The notes under the pieces were generated by a model. It worked only from the letters and a program-made list of their open reading frames with translations, was not told the DNA's origin and searched no databases. Both the position numbers and the translations under genes were made by a program. From Rikenellaceae bacterium (lineage in GTDB: Bacteria; Bacteroidota; Bacteroidia; Bacteroidales; Rikenellaceae): DNA of 64,000 nucleotides. Below are positions 31,419 to 40,010 of the stretch, piece by piece; position 1 is the first letter of the stretch, and every line of letters starts with the position of its first letter. The stretch spans positions 118,315-182,314 of the forward strand of contig SUZG01000003.1 in assembly GCA_015060015.1 (NCBI GenBank), given 5' to 3'.

Positions 31419-31883
31419 TTACTCACTTTGTAGTTTCAGTTGTTCCAAAATCTCGTCGGTGAAAGTATAGGTAAATCGGAAAAGAGTTCTATTCAACCTT
31501 TGAACCTCATAATTTTTAATGTCGGCTATACCCTCATCGGGATTAACCCAATAACTCTGCTCTCCCACTATAATGGTTGCACCATGCAGACCATATAATG
31601 GCACATAATCCCAAGCATCAAAATTCCTAAAAGGGGAAGAGCCCTCCTCAAAAAAGGAATAATTGCAACCTGAGTCTATCTCGATTTTAGTATGTTCCCA
31701 ACTAAAATTTCCCCTACCAAGCAATATAGTTATTTTTGAAGATGATTGATTGCAATAAATCCACTCGGCATTTGCTACGCAATCAACATTGTCCTCGCAA
31801 CTCGCTTGCAAAGCAAAACAACCTATAAGTGCGACCATTTTACCAAGCCGCAAACAATTCATCAAGATATTTTTCAGTTTCAT
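31419..31883 (-). CDS. Small lipoprotein of unknown function
   Basis: A 154-aa exported lipoprotein that I do not recognise. The signal peptide ends QASCED, with lipidation at about Cys29. The mature part is beta-rich with Trp and Tyr (NAEWIYCNQSSSKITILLG) and two further cysteines (VDCVANAEWIYC). The start at 31883 (MKLKN) is preferred; the frame extends upstream to 31979 through the terminator copy. The gene is AT-rich and is bracketed by two direct copies of one terminator, as if inserted as a cassette after the gene at 32007. Confidence 0.5.
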   Translation of the reverse strand: MKLKNILMNCLRLGKMVALIGCFALQASCEDNVDCVANAEWIYCNQSSSKITILLGRGNFSWEHTKIEIDSGCNYSFFEEGSSPFRNFDAWDYVPLYGLHGATIIVGEQSYWVNPDEGIADIKNYEVQRLNRTLFRFTYTFTDEILEQLKLQSE

Positions 31884-31948
31884 TGTTATATTTATTTTTA
31901 ATAAATTTTGGTTGTTTCGCAACACGAATATACAAAACTTTTCCGAAA

Positions 31949-31985
31949 GAAACAAAAAAAAGCGGTCGGGAAATCCCAACCGCCC
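31949..31985 (-). terminator. Terminator after the acidic protein gene, copy 2
   Basis: Same hairpin as 31370-31405 (GCGGTTGGG/CCCGACCGC on the minus strand, then eight Ts). It sits 22 bp past the stop of the gene at 32007. Confidence 0.85.
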
Positions 31986-32006
31986 AAATATCTCGCAAAT
32001 CGATTT

Positions 32007-32318
32007 TTACATATCATCGTCGTCCATAGAACTATCGTCCTGAATCTCGTCGGCACCCTTCAACTCATCATCGCCGTAGTAATCCTCCTCGACAGCCTCC
32101 TCGGCCTTATCGTCAATCTTAACATCAATCTTCACAAGATACGAGGTATCTTCGGTCTCGAAGGGAACATAATAGAAGAAGTCGCCATTGGGCTTATCGA
32201 AACGGGTCATAACCTCGGCAAAGCCTTTCGGATAGAAGGCCTTAATCTCCTCTTGCAGTTCGGGCGACAGGTTGTTAAAACTTGCAACTAATCTTTTCTT
32301 GGTACTATTCTGTGTCAT
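32007..32318 (-). CDS. Conserved acidic-tailed small protein
   Basis: A 103-aa cytoplasmic protein. The N-terminus is helical (KRLVASFNNLSPELQEEIKAFYPKGF resembles small Bacteroidetes proteins of unknown role), a middle strand region has DFFYYVPFETEDTSYLVKID, and the last 35 residues are almost all Asp and Glu, including SSMDDDDM. Start at 32318 (MTQNSTKKRL) is preferred over the frame start at 32420, which would add an untypical hydrophobic extension. Such acidic tails suggest binding to a basic partner or nucleic-acid mimicry; this is inference only. Confidence 0.55.
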   Translation of the reverse strand: MTQNSTKKRLVASFNNLSPELQEEIKAFYPKGFAEVMTRFDKPNGDFFYYVPFETEDTSYLVKIDVKIDDKAEEAVEEDYYGDDELKGADEIQDDSSMDDDDM

Positions 32319-32452
32319 ATCTTTCAAAATTTTCTGCAAGTATAAGCAAAATTTACATACAACAACAATTCTTTCATTTTTTTTTGCATTTTTTTTGTTT
32401 TTTGCCCGTGTTACAAACAAATTGTGTACCTTTACGCTGAAAATTACCCTTT

Positions 32453-34567
32453 ATGACGAGCATTGAGCAGCAAATAACCGAATTACGTAACCTTCTCAAC
32501 GATTACAACCACAAATATTACGTTGAGAATTCGCCCGTAGTCTCTGACTACGAGTTCGACACGTTGTTGCGTCAATTGCAGGATTTGGAGGCTGCACATC
32601 CCGAGTTTTACGACCCCAACTCACCCACGATGCGTGTGGGTAGTGACCTCACGAACGATTTTAAGTCGGTGGAGCACACCTTCCCTATGCTCTCACTCTC
32701 CAACACCTACTCGATAGAGGAGTTGGGCGAGTGGATAGACCGCGTAGAGAAGGAGGTCGGAGAGGTGGAGTATGTATGCGAGTTGAAGTTTGATGGTACG
32801 GCCATATCGCTGACCTACGAGAATGGAGCTTTGCTGCGAGCCGTAACGCGTGGCGACGGCACACGAGGTGATGATGTGACAGCAAACGTACGCACCATAC
32901 GCAGCGTGCCTCTGTCACTCACGGGCGACTACCCCGATTTCTTTGAGATTCGCGGCGAGATACTTATGCCCTACTCTTCGTTTGACCGTCTGAACGCAGA
33001 ACGCGAGCAGGCAGGCGAGCCGCCATTTGCAAATCCACGCAATGCCGCAGCCGGCACACTCAAACAGCAACAGTCACAAGTGGTAGCCAAGCGAGGTCTG
33101 GACTGCACGCTGTATCAGATTGCAGGCCGCGACCTGCCGTTTGATTCGCATTGGGAGAATCTGGAAGCAGCACGCCGCTGGGGCTTTAAGATTTCGGACG
33201 CGGCACGCATCTGCCACAACCGTCAGGAGATTGAGCAGTTCATCGCATATTGGGATACCGAACGCAAGGCATTACCCTTCCCCACCGATGGCATCGTCAT
33301 AAAGGTCAATCGCAACGCCGACCGCCGAGCATTGGGCTTTACATCGAAGGCTCCGAAGTGGGCCGTAGCCTATAAGTTCAAGGCCGAGCAGGCACTCACC
33401 CGCCTGCTGAAAGTGACCTATCAGGTGGGACGTACGGGTGCCATAACACCCGTAGCCAACCTCGAACCGGTATTGTTGGCCGGCACGACAGTCAAGCGTG
33501 CCACGCTGCACAATGCCGACCAGATAGCAGCCCTCGACCTGCGTGAAGGCGATATGGTCTATGTCGAGAAAGGTGGCGAGATTATTCCGAAGATTACAGG
33601 CGTGGAGCTATCGGAACGCAATGCCGACAGCGAGCCGCTGCGATATATCACCCATTGTCCGGAGTGCGGTGCCGAGCTGGTACGTTATGAGGGCGAGGCG
33701 AAGCACTACTGCCCCAACCAGAGCCACTGCCGTCCGCAGATTCTGGGCCGTATCATTCACTTCATACGCCGCAAGGCGATGAACATCGAGAGCCTCGGCG
33801 AGGAGACCGTAGAGCTGCTCTTTGAGAATGGGCTGATAGAGAATATCGCAGACATCTACGACCTGCAATCAGAGCAGATTGTCGCACTGCCCCGTCTGGG
33901 CGAGAAGTCGGCAGATAATATTATGCAGAGCATAGCCCGTTCATTGCAGGTACCGTTCCACCGCGTACTCTTTGCTCTGGGCATACGCTTCGTAGGCGAG
34001 ACGACAGCAAAATATCTGGCGGCTCATTTCCGTTCGATAGATGCTGTGATGTCGGCCTCACGCGACGAGTTGATGGAGGCCGAGGAAGTTGGTGACAAGA
34101 TAGCAGATGCCATTTTGGAGTACTTTGCCGACGAGAGTAACCTCGCAATCATTCAGCGTCTGACGGCGGCAGGCTTACAGTTCGAAGCAGAGCAGACAGA
34201 CCGAGCTTCGGCCGTTCTGGAGGGTCTGAACTTCGTTATTTCAGGCTCGTTCGCCAACCACTCACGCGACGAGTTAAAGGCACTGATTGAGGCTCACGGA
34301 GGTAAAAACCTTGCAGCCGTATCGGCCAACACATCGTATCTGCTGGCCGGCGACAAGATAGGTCCGGCGAAGTTGCAGAAGGCGACAAAGCTCGGCATAA
34401 AGATCATCTCGGAGGATGATTTTATGGCGATGATAGCCGATGCCGAGCCATTGGATAGCAATACAGACGAAACAGGAAGCAGGGAGCCGGCAGCGGAGAG
34501 TCTCGCCGGCAGTGAGGCCAAAAGCGAAGCCACTCCGCAAGCACCCATTCAGGGGACTCTGTTTTAG
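32453..34567 (+). CDS. ligA: NAD-dependent DNA ligase LigA
   Basis: A 704-aa replicative ligase. The adenylated lysine is Lys112 in CELKFDGTAISL, following the Ia domain with YYVENSPVVSDYEFD. Then come the OB fold (VGRTGAITPVANLEPV), the zinc finger with four cysteines (CPECGAEL ... CPNQSHC, a slightly altered last pair), the HhH domain (LPRLGEKSADNI) and a BRCT domain (GLNFVISGSFANHSRDEL). A polar tail of about 40 residues after BRCT is extra. dapA starts 42 bp downstream. Confidence 0.97.
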   Translation: MTSIEQQITELRNLLNDYNHKYYVENSPVVSDYEFDTLLRQLQDLEAAHPEFYDPNSPTMRVGSDLTNDFKSVEHTFPMLSLSNTYSIEELGEWIDRVEKEVGEVEYVCELKFDGTAISLTYENGALLRAVTRGDGTRGDDVTANVRTIRSVPLSLTGDYPDFFEIRGEILMPYSSFDRLNAEREQAGEPPFANPRNAAAGTLKQQQSQVVAKRGLDCTLYQIAGRDLPFDSHWENLEAARRWGFKISDAARICHNRQEIEQFIAYWDTERKALPFPTDGIVIKVNRNADRRALGFTSKAPKWAVAYKFKAEQALTRLLKVTYQVGRTGAITPVANLEPVLLAGTTVKRATLHNADQIAALDLREGDMVYVEKGGEIIPKITGVELSERNADSEPLRYITHCPECGAELVRYEGEAKHYCPNQSHCRPQILGRIIHFIRRKAMNIESLGEETVELLFENGLIENIADIYDLQSEQIVALPRLGEKSADNIMQSIARSLQVPFHRVLFALGIRFVGETTAKYLAAHFRSIDAVMSASRDELMEAEEVGDKIADAILEYFADESNLAIIQRLTAAGLQFEAEQTDRASAVLEGLNFVISGSFANHSRDELKALIEAHGGKNLAAVSANTSYLLAGDKIGPAKLQKATKLGIKIISEDDFMAMIADAEPLDSNTDETGSREPAAESLAGSEAKSEATPQAPIQGTLF

Positions 34568-34609
34568 AAGATGACGATAAACGAACACTCATTTATATAT
34601 AATAAATAT

Positions 34610-35500
34610 ATGAAAAAGCACAATCTCTGCGGCGTAGGTGTCGCAATGATAACACCATTCAAGGGCGACCAAAGTTGCGACTGGGAGGCTTTGGGTAAGA
34701 TGATTGACTATGTGATTGAGGGCGGTGTGGATTATATCGTAGCCCTCGGCACAACGGCAGAGACACCCACACTCACCGAGGAGGAGAAGCGTGAAATCAT
34801 ACGTTTCACTCGCGAGAAGATTGCTTCCCGCGTGCCGTTGGTTGTGGGAGCCGGTGGCAACAACACCAAGGCGGTGATTGAGCATATCAGCAAAATGGAC
34901 TTGGAAGGCGTTGAAGCATTGCTTTGTGTTACACCATATTATAACAAGCCATCTCAAGAGGGACTTTATCTGCACTACAAGGCTATTGCCGAGTCATCAC
35001 CCCGCCCGATAATACTCTATAATGTGCCGGGTCGTACGGGTGTCAATATGACCGCCGAGACAACTTGCCGTCTTGCAGCGGACTGCCCCAACATCATTGC
35101 TGTAAAGGAGGCGTCGGGCAAGATTGACCAGATAGAGCAGATTATAAAGAATGCCCCGAAAGATTTTCTCACGCTGTCGGGTGATGATGGTTTGACGATA
35201 GATGTTATCCGCAAGGGTGGCGACGGTGTTATCTCGGTTGCAGCCGATGCCTTCCCGAAGTGCTTTACACGCGTTGTCGAGTTGTGCAACCAAGGGCTGT
35301 TTGACCGTGCCGAGGAGGCCTATGAGCCACTGCACGAGGCTGTATGTGCCCTCTTTGAGCAGGGTAACCCCACAGGCGTCAAGACGGCGTTGAAGTTACT
35401 CGGTCTTATCGAGAACGAGTTGCGACTGCCGCTTGTTCCTGCCACCGACCAGCTGATGAAGAAGCTGGAAAGATTGATTCGCGAATACGATTTATGCTAA
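34610..35500 (+). CDS. dapA: 4-hydroxy-tetrahydrodipicolinate synthase
   Basis: A 296-aa TIM-barrel aldolase that condenses pyruvate with aspartate semialdehyde in lysine and diaminopimelate synthesis. The Schiff-base lysine is Lys166 in IIAVKEASG; Tyr138 lies in ILYNVPGRTG, and GTTAETPTL is the substrate loop. The frame opens at 34571, but the ATG at 34610 (MKKHNLCGVGVAMITPF) is the family start. Expressed probably with ligA and the following genes. Confidence 0.96.
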   Translation: MKKHNLCGVGVAMITPFKGDQSCDWEALGKMIDYVIEGGVDYIVALGTTAETPTLTEEEKREIIRFTREKIASRVPLVVGAGGNNTKAVIEHISKMDLEGVEALLCVTPYYNKPSQEGLYLHYKAIAESSPRPIILYNVPGRTGVNMTAETTCRLAADCPNIIAVKEASGKIDQIEQIIKNAPKDFLTLSGDDGLTIDVIRKGGDGVISVAADAFPKCFTRVVELCNQGLFDRAEEAYEPLHEAVCALFEQGNPTGVKTALKLLGLIENELRLPLVPATDQLMKKLERLIREYDLC

Positions 35501-35529
35501 ACGCCGCGTTTTACAAATAAAAAAAACGT

Positions 35530-36273
35530 ATGAAACGACTCTTATTTATACTTTTGCTAACCTTTACGGCGGCGACATCGTGGGCAAAGATTCCCGACGA
35601 GGATGATATACTTCGCAAGACGATGGACTCATCTTCGCCCTACTACTACACCTCTCTTATGGTGCGTTACAACAATCTGGAACGCCTCACCGAAGAGGAG
35701 TACCACTATCTCTACTATGGTTTTGCCTATCAGGATGACTACCGCCCCACAGCTATAAACAACGCCTTTGACCAGCTCTACTCGTCATTACCGACCATCA
35801 ACACCGAGTCGCCCGACAGCAAGGAGTTGGCCTACATCATATCACTCTGCAACGAAGCGATGATACTCGACCCGTTCAGCCCGACCATACTCAATATGCT
35901 GGTATTTGCATACGGGCAGATGGGTGACAAAAAGAGGGAGGAGGCATATTTTTACCACCTTCACGGCATTATGGAGACCATAAAGTCGTCAGGCGACGGT
36001 CGTGGCGAGAAATATCCGATGCATATCATTATGTTCTCGCACGCCACCGATGTAGTATCGTCTATGGGACTTGCAAGCAAGCGAGCCGAGATTATCAGCC
36101 GCAAGGTGGAGTATATACCCCTCGTAGCACCACGCAAGATGCCCGACGGCAAGAAGGTACGCGGCTTCTACTTCGATTACAGCCGCATATATCGCAACAA
36201 ACCCGAGGAGGTAACATTCAAGAAGAAACGAACATGGCAATTTAACGGCTTGAAGCCACGCGAATATAAATAA
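35530..36273 (+). CDS. Secreted DUF4919 family protein
   Basis: A 247-aa exported protein with a signal peptide (cleavage after SWA, about residue 19). The body is helical with TPR-like spacing (AYIISLCNEAMILDPFSPTILNMLVFAYGQMGD) and matches the Bacteroidetes DUF4919 family, of unknown function. The basic C-terminus ends TWQFNGLKPREYK. It is 29 bp after dapA and 21 bp before the C11 protease gene. Confidence 0.65.
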   Translation: MKRLLFILLLTFTAATSWAKIPDEDDILRKTMDSSSPYYYTSLMVRYNNLERLTEEEYHYLYYGFAYQDDYRPTAINNAFDQLYSSLPTINTESPDSKELAYIISLCNEAMILDPFSPTILNMLVFAYGQMGDKKREEAYFYHLHGIMETIKSSGDGRGEKYPMHIIMFSHATDVVSSMGLASKRAEIISRKVEYIPLVAPRKMPDGKKVRGFYFDYSRIYRNKPEEVTFKKKRTWQFNGLKPREYK

Positions 36274-36294
36274 GCTTTAACGAACTTAACAAAA

Positions 36295-37605
36295 ATGAAG
36301 AACTTGTTTAGATATACACTTACGCTATTTGCAGCGACTGCATTGTGCCTCACAACGGCGTGCGACAAAGAGAAACCGGAGTATCCATTCCCCCTGCCCG
36401 GACAAGACACTCCAACGCCTCCACAAGAGATAACAACATCACATACCCTGATGTTCTACTTTGTAGGCACAACGCTTAATCAGGAGTTTGCAGGCAATCT
36501 CACATCAGCGGAGGAGGCCCTGAAAGAGTTGTCAAAAAAGGGCGGAGCATTGTATGGCAAGAGATCACGACCACGAGTTATCGTCTATAAGCAGAAATCG
36601 CGAAGCGTAGCACATATCTTTGAGCTAAAATATGGCGACGGAGAGTGCGTGAAGGATACGTTGGCGACATACAACACTCCGGCAGCGATGCCCGCAGAGA
36701 ATGTAACGGCTTATCTGAACAAAATGATGGAGCTGGCTCCTGCACCGAGTTACGGTCTTGTAATCGGCTCTCACAGCCGAGGCTGGATACCTATCGATGC
36801 CGAGAACTGGACAAGATGCATAGCCGGCATTGACGGTGGCTCGGCTGCCCCATACTGGCAGGTTGCACCCGGAGCTCTTGTGACCCGTTTCCTGGGCGAG
36901 GGGTACCCTTTCTATGGCTCATATTCTACAGGACACTCCAACTTCTTTGATATATGGGACTTGGCCGATGCTCTTGAAGCGACACAGCAGAAGTTCAAAT
37001 ACATAATCTATGACGCTTGCCTTATGGCAAATGTTGAGACCCTGTACGACCTGCGTAACTGCTCGGAGTATGCCATTGCCAGCGTGTCGGAGATTATGGG
37101 CGTAGGATTCCCCTACAAAACCGTTATTCCGCATCTGCTGGGCGACAATGGAGCATCATTCAACCTTGATGGCGTATGCGAGGCGTACAACCATTATTAT
37201 AAGGTTCATGGCAACCGTTCAGGCTCGGTGTCGCTTGTAGATAATTCGCAGTTGGAGGCTTTGGCTGCGGCCACAAAGGCGGCATTGAACGAGACCCCGC
37301 AGGCAGAGGTAGAGGAGAAGACGTTGCAATATTACGATGGTCTGAGCCCACATCTCTATTACGATTTCGGCCAGTATATCAACGCCGTATGCCCCGAGGG
37401 TGAGGTAAAGGAGGCCTTTAACGCCCAACTTGCGAAGAGTGTCCCCAGCAAATATACACTCAACTACTTCTACACAGGTCTATCACCCCACGAAGGTAAT
37501 CATCAGATTAACACCGAAGCGTACAGCGGTCTTGCAACATCGCTTCCGTCAGGAAAATATCGCACCGAATATGCCGAGACTGCATGGTACAAGGCTACGC
37601 ACTAA
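36295..37605 (+). CDS. Clostripain-family (C11) cysteine peptidase lipoprotein
   Basis: A 436-aa caspase-fold peptidase exported as a lipoprotein (lipid Cys at 23 in LTTACDK). The catalytic dyad of family C11 is visible: His160 in LVIGSHSRGW and Cys242 in YIIYDACLMANVE. Residues 36-46 form a Pro/Thr linker (PGQDTPTPPQE). Relatives in Bacteroides (fragipain, the PmC11 group) cleave after Arg or Lys, sometimes after self-activation. This member may act at the outer membrane; substrates are unknown. A strong bidirectional terminator follows. Confidence 0.88.
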   Translation: MKNLFRYTLTLFAATALCLTTACDKEKPEYPFPLPGQDTPTPPQEITTSHTLMFYFVGTTLNQEFAGNLTSAEEALKELSKKGGALYGKRSRPRVIVYKQKSRSVAHIFELKYGDGECVKDTLATYNTPAAMPAENVTAYLNKMMELAPAPSYGLVIGSHSRGWIPIDAENWTRCIAGIDGGSAAPYWQVAPGALVTRFLGEGYPFYGSYSTGHSNFFDIWDLADALEATQQKFKYIIYDACLMANVETLYDLRNCSEYAIASVSEIMGVGFPYKTVIPHLLGDNGASFNLDGVCEAYNHYYKVHGNRSGSVSLVDNSQLEALAAATKAALNETPQAEVEEKTLQYYDGLSPHLYYDFGQYINAVCPEGEVKEAFNAQLAKSVPSKYTLNYFYTGLSPHEGNHQINTEAYSGLATSLPSGKYRTEYAETAWYKATH

Positions 37606-37658
37606 ACAACGCACTGACAAAGTAGTGATAACCCACTGATGCGTAACCGAATAACACA

Positions 37659-37695
37659 AAAAGACCCTCGCCTATCGCAGACGAGGGTCTTTTCG
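37659..37695. terminator. Bidirectional terminator between the C11 protease and fprA
   Basis: AAAAGACCCTCG pairs with CGAGGGTCTTTT around a 10-nt loop, serving both convergent genes. Confidence 0.88.
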
Positions 37696-37709
37696 TATCG
37701 CTAATCTTA

Positions 37710-38873
37710 TTATGCCAACAACGCATCGGCCAGAGCCTCCAAAGCCGGAATATCACTATCCTTCATTCGTGAACGGATAGTAACCATAGGCTCAACAATC
37801 TCCACACCCTTCATCGTTTCGAGCATAGTGTGCATCACACGACCCGCCGTCGGTACCCACGAGCCATTCTCAATGATTCCGACACGACGCTTCTGATAGG
37901 CCTTCAACTTCAAGTGATGCAGGAAGTCGTGCATTGGCGGGAATACATCGGCATCATACGACGCAGCAGCCACAACCAACGTTCCCATACGGAAGGCATC
38001 CTCAACAGCCTCGGCCATATCGTCTCGGCTCAAATCGGCCACCGACACCTTCTTTGCACCCTTTGCCAAAAGTATCTCCTTCATCTTATGGGCCACCTCG
38101 GCTGTATTGCCGTGAATAGAGGCGAAGGCTATAAACACGCCCTCGGTCTCCACCTGATACCTGCTCCAAGTATCATAAAGGCCGATATAATAGCCCAAAT
38201 TCTCCTTCAACACGGGGCCGTGCAACGGGCAGATAGATTCAATGTCAAGCGTCGCAGCCTTTTTCAAAAGAGCCTGCACCATCTGACCATACTTTCCGCA
38301 GATATTGAAGTAGTAACGACGAGCCTCACACGCCCAGTCCTCGTCGTGACTCAACGCCCCGAACTTACCGAAGCCGTCAGCCGAGAACAAGACCTTATCC
38401 GCAGCATCATACGACACCATAACCTCGGGCCAATGCACCATCGGAGCCATAAAGAATGACAGCGTATGCTCGCCCAGAGAGAGTGTGTCACCCTCCTTGA
38501 CGGCGATTGTGCGACCCTCGAAGTTATCCTCAACGAAGAACTGCGGCATCATCTGCAACGCCTTGGCCGAAGCGACAATCTTCAACTCGGGATACTTTGC
38601 CATAACCTCGGCGATAGTTCCCGAATGGTCGGGCTCAAGGTGATGTACGACAAGATAGTCGGGCTGACGAGAGCCAAGCACCTCGGCCAAATTTCCGAGC
38701 CACTCCTCGCCCTTGCGCTTATCGACCGTATCCATTATGGCGATTTTCTCGTCAATGATAACATACGAGTTATACGATATGCCGTTGGGTACAATATATT
38801 GGCTCTCAAAGAGGTCGATATCATGGTCATCGACACCTATATACTTAATATCTTTTGTAATATCGAAAATCAT
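37710..38873 (-). CDS. Flavodiiron protein (FprA family A-type flavoprotein)
   Basis: A 387-aa cytoplasmic enzyme that reduces O2 to water or NO to N2O. The N-terminal metallo-beta-lactamase domain has the diiron ligands in VVHHLEPDHSGTI (HxExDH) and further His residues in MVHWPEVMV and CPLHGPV; the C-terminal flavodoxin domain binds FMN through FIAFASIHGNTAEVA. First gene of a minus-strand run with def and ruvX. With rubrerythrin (23.2 kb) it forms part of the oxygen and peroxide defence of an anaerobe. Confidence 0.92.
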   Translation of the reverse strand: MIFDITKDIKYIGVDDHDIDLFESQYIVPNGISYNSYVIIDEKIAIMDTVDKRKGEEWLGNLAEVLGSRQPDYLVVHHLEPDHSGTIAEVMAKYPELKIVASAKALQMMPQFFVEDNFEGRTIAVKEGDTLSLGEHTLSFFMAPMVHWPEVMVSYDAADKVLFSADGFGKFGALSHDEDWACEARRYYFNICGKYGQMVQALLKKAATLDIESICPLHGPVLKENLGYYIGLYDTWSRYQVETEGVFIAFASIHGNTAEVAHKMKEILLAKGAKKVSVADLSRDDMAEAVEDAFRMGTLVVAAASYDADVFPPMHDFLHHLKLKAYQKRRVGIIENGSWVPTAGRVMHTMLETMKGVEIVEPMVTIRSRMKDSDIPALEALADALLA

Positions 38874-38878
38874 CTCAA

Positions 38879-39424
38879 CTATTTGGTTTTATATGCACAA
38901 CGATACTTTCCGTTTGCAAGCTTTGTCATCTTGCCCTTCAACAGGTTGCGACGCAACGGCGAGAGCCTATCGGTAAAGACCTGACCCTCCAAGTGGTCGT
39001 ACTCGTGCTGGATGACGCGAGCCGGCAGGCCATCTATCTCCTCATCATGCTCCACGAAGTTTTCATCAAGCCAACGCATACGGATTGCCACCGGACGACG
39101 CACATCCTCGTGCAGACCGGGCAGCGACAAGCAGCCCTCGTTGAAGAGGTCGGTCTCCTCGGAACGTTCGTAAATCTCGGCATTGATGAATACCTTCTTA
39201 TAGTCGGCAAGCGAAGGGTCATCATCAGCCCACGGCGTACAATCGACAATAAAGAGGCGTATATTTTTGCCAATCTGCGGAGCCGCCAGGCCCACGCCCG
39301 AAGCCTCGTCAAGCGTCAGGAACATATCGTCAATCAGCTTCTTCAAGTCGGGATAATCGGGAGTGATATCCACCGACTTGTTTCGCAGCACCTGCGAGCC
39401 GTAAATAACTATTGGATATATCAT
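38879..39424 (-). CDS. def: Peptide deformylase
   Basis: A 181-aa metalloenzyme that removes the formyl group from nascent proteins. All three motifs are present: GVGLAAPQIG, EGCLSLPG and QHEYDHLEG, giving the metal ligands Cys and two His and the catalytic Glu. It lies between ruvX and fprA with gaps of 13 and 5 bp. Confidence 0.97.
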   Translation of the reverse strand: MIYPIVIYGSQVLRNKSVDITPDYPDLKKLIDDMFLTLDEASGVGLAAPQIGKNIRLFIVDCTPWADDDPSLADYKKVFINAEIYERSEETDLFNEGCLSLPGLHEDVRRPVAIRMRWLDENFVEHDEEIDGLPARVIQHEYDHLEGQVFTDRLSPLRRNLLKGKMTKLANGKYRCAYKTK

Positions 39425-39437
39425 AACTATCTAACTT

Positions 39438-39869
39438 TTACAATTTTGTCATCTCCACAGACTCCATAAACGACTGCAAAATAATCGTCGCCGATATTCT
39501 ATCGACCAGAGCCTTGTCGCGGCGTGCCATCTTGCCTATACCACTCTCCAACATCGTGCGATGTGCCAGAACCGAGGTAAACCTCTCGTCATACAGCACC
39601 ACCCGCTTGTCAGGATAAGCATTACGCAAACGGCCGGCCAAAGGCTCTATATAACGCATAGTCTCCGAAGGAGAGCCGTCCATCTGCGATGGTTTGCCCA
39701 GGACTATAATATCAACGTCGTTTTCCTTAAAATAGTCTGCAAGCCACCTCTCTAATTGCTTGGTTTCTACCGTAGCCAACGCACCGGCAATAATTCGCAG
39801 GGGGTCGGTCACTGCCAACCCCGTGCGTTTTCTACCGTAATCTATGGCTAAAATTCTACCCAAAATCAA
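39438..39869 (-). CDS. ruvX: RuvX/YqgF RNase H-like nuclease
   Basis: A 143-aa RNase H-fold protein of the YqgF family, involved in rRNA 5' processing and proposed as a Holliday-junction resolvase. Motifs: ILAIDYGRKRTGLAV at the N-terminus (first catalytic Asp), DIIVLGKPSQMDGSPS in the middle and VLYDERFTSVLAHR near the end. It heads the ruvX-def-fprA run. A family B repeat precedes it. Confidence 0.92.
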   Translation of the reverse strand: MILGRILAIDYGRKRTGLAVTDPLRIIAGALATVETKQLERWLADYFKENDVDIIVLGKPSQMDGSPSETMRYIEPLAGRLRNAYPDKRVVLYDERFTSVLAHRTMLESGIGKMARRDKALVDRISATIILQSFMESVEMTKL

Positions 39870-39875
39870 TTAAAC

Positions 39876-40003
39876 AATTTTGAACCGACGACAAACCGAG
39901 GGCAATCAAATTTATTTGAATTATCGATGTGCGAAGGCTGAAAAGCCGACCTTGCATCGGGTTAATTCCTAATTTTGAATTTTGAATTCTGAATTTTGAA
40001 TTT
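39876..40003 (-). repeat. Family B dispersed repeat, copy B4, inverted
   Basis: Read on the minus strand it contains TTAACCCGATGCAAGGTCGG, CTTTTCAGCCTTCGCAC, and AATAAATTTGATTGCCCTCG, ending GTCGTCGGTTC; on the plus strand the end near glyS carries TTTTGAATTTTGAATTCTG. It is more diverged than B2 and B3 but keeps the hairpin, here CCGAT with GTCGG (a G-T wobble). Confidence 0.65.
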
Positions 40004-40010
40004 CCAATGC

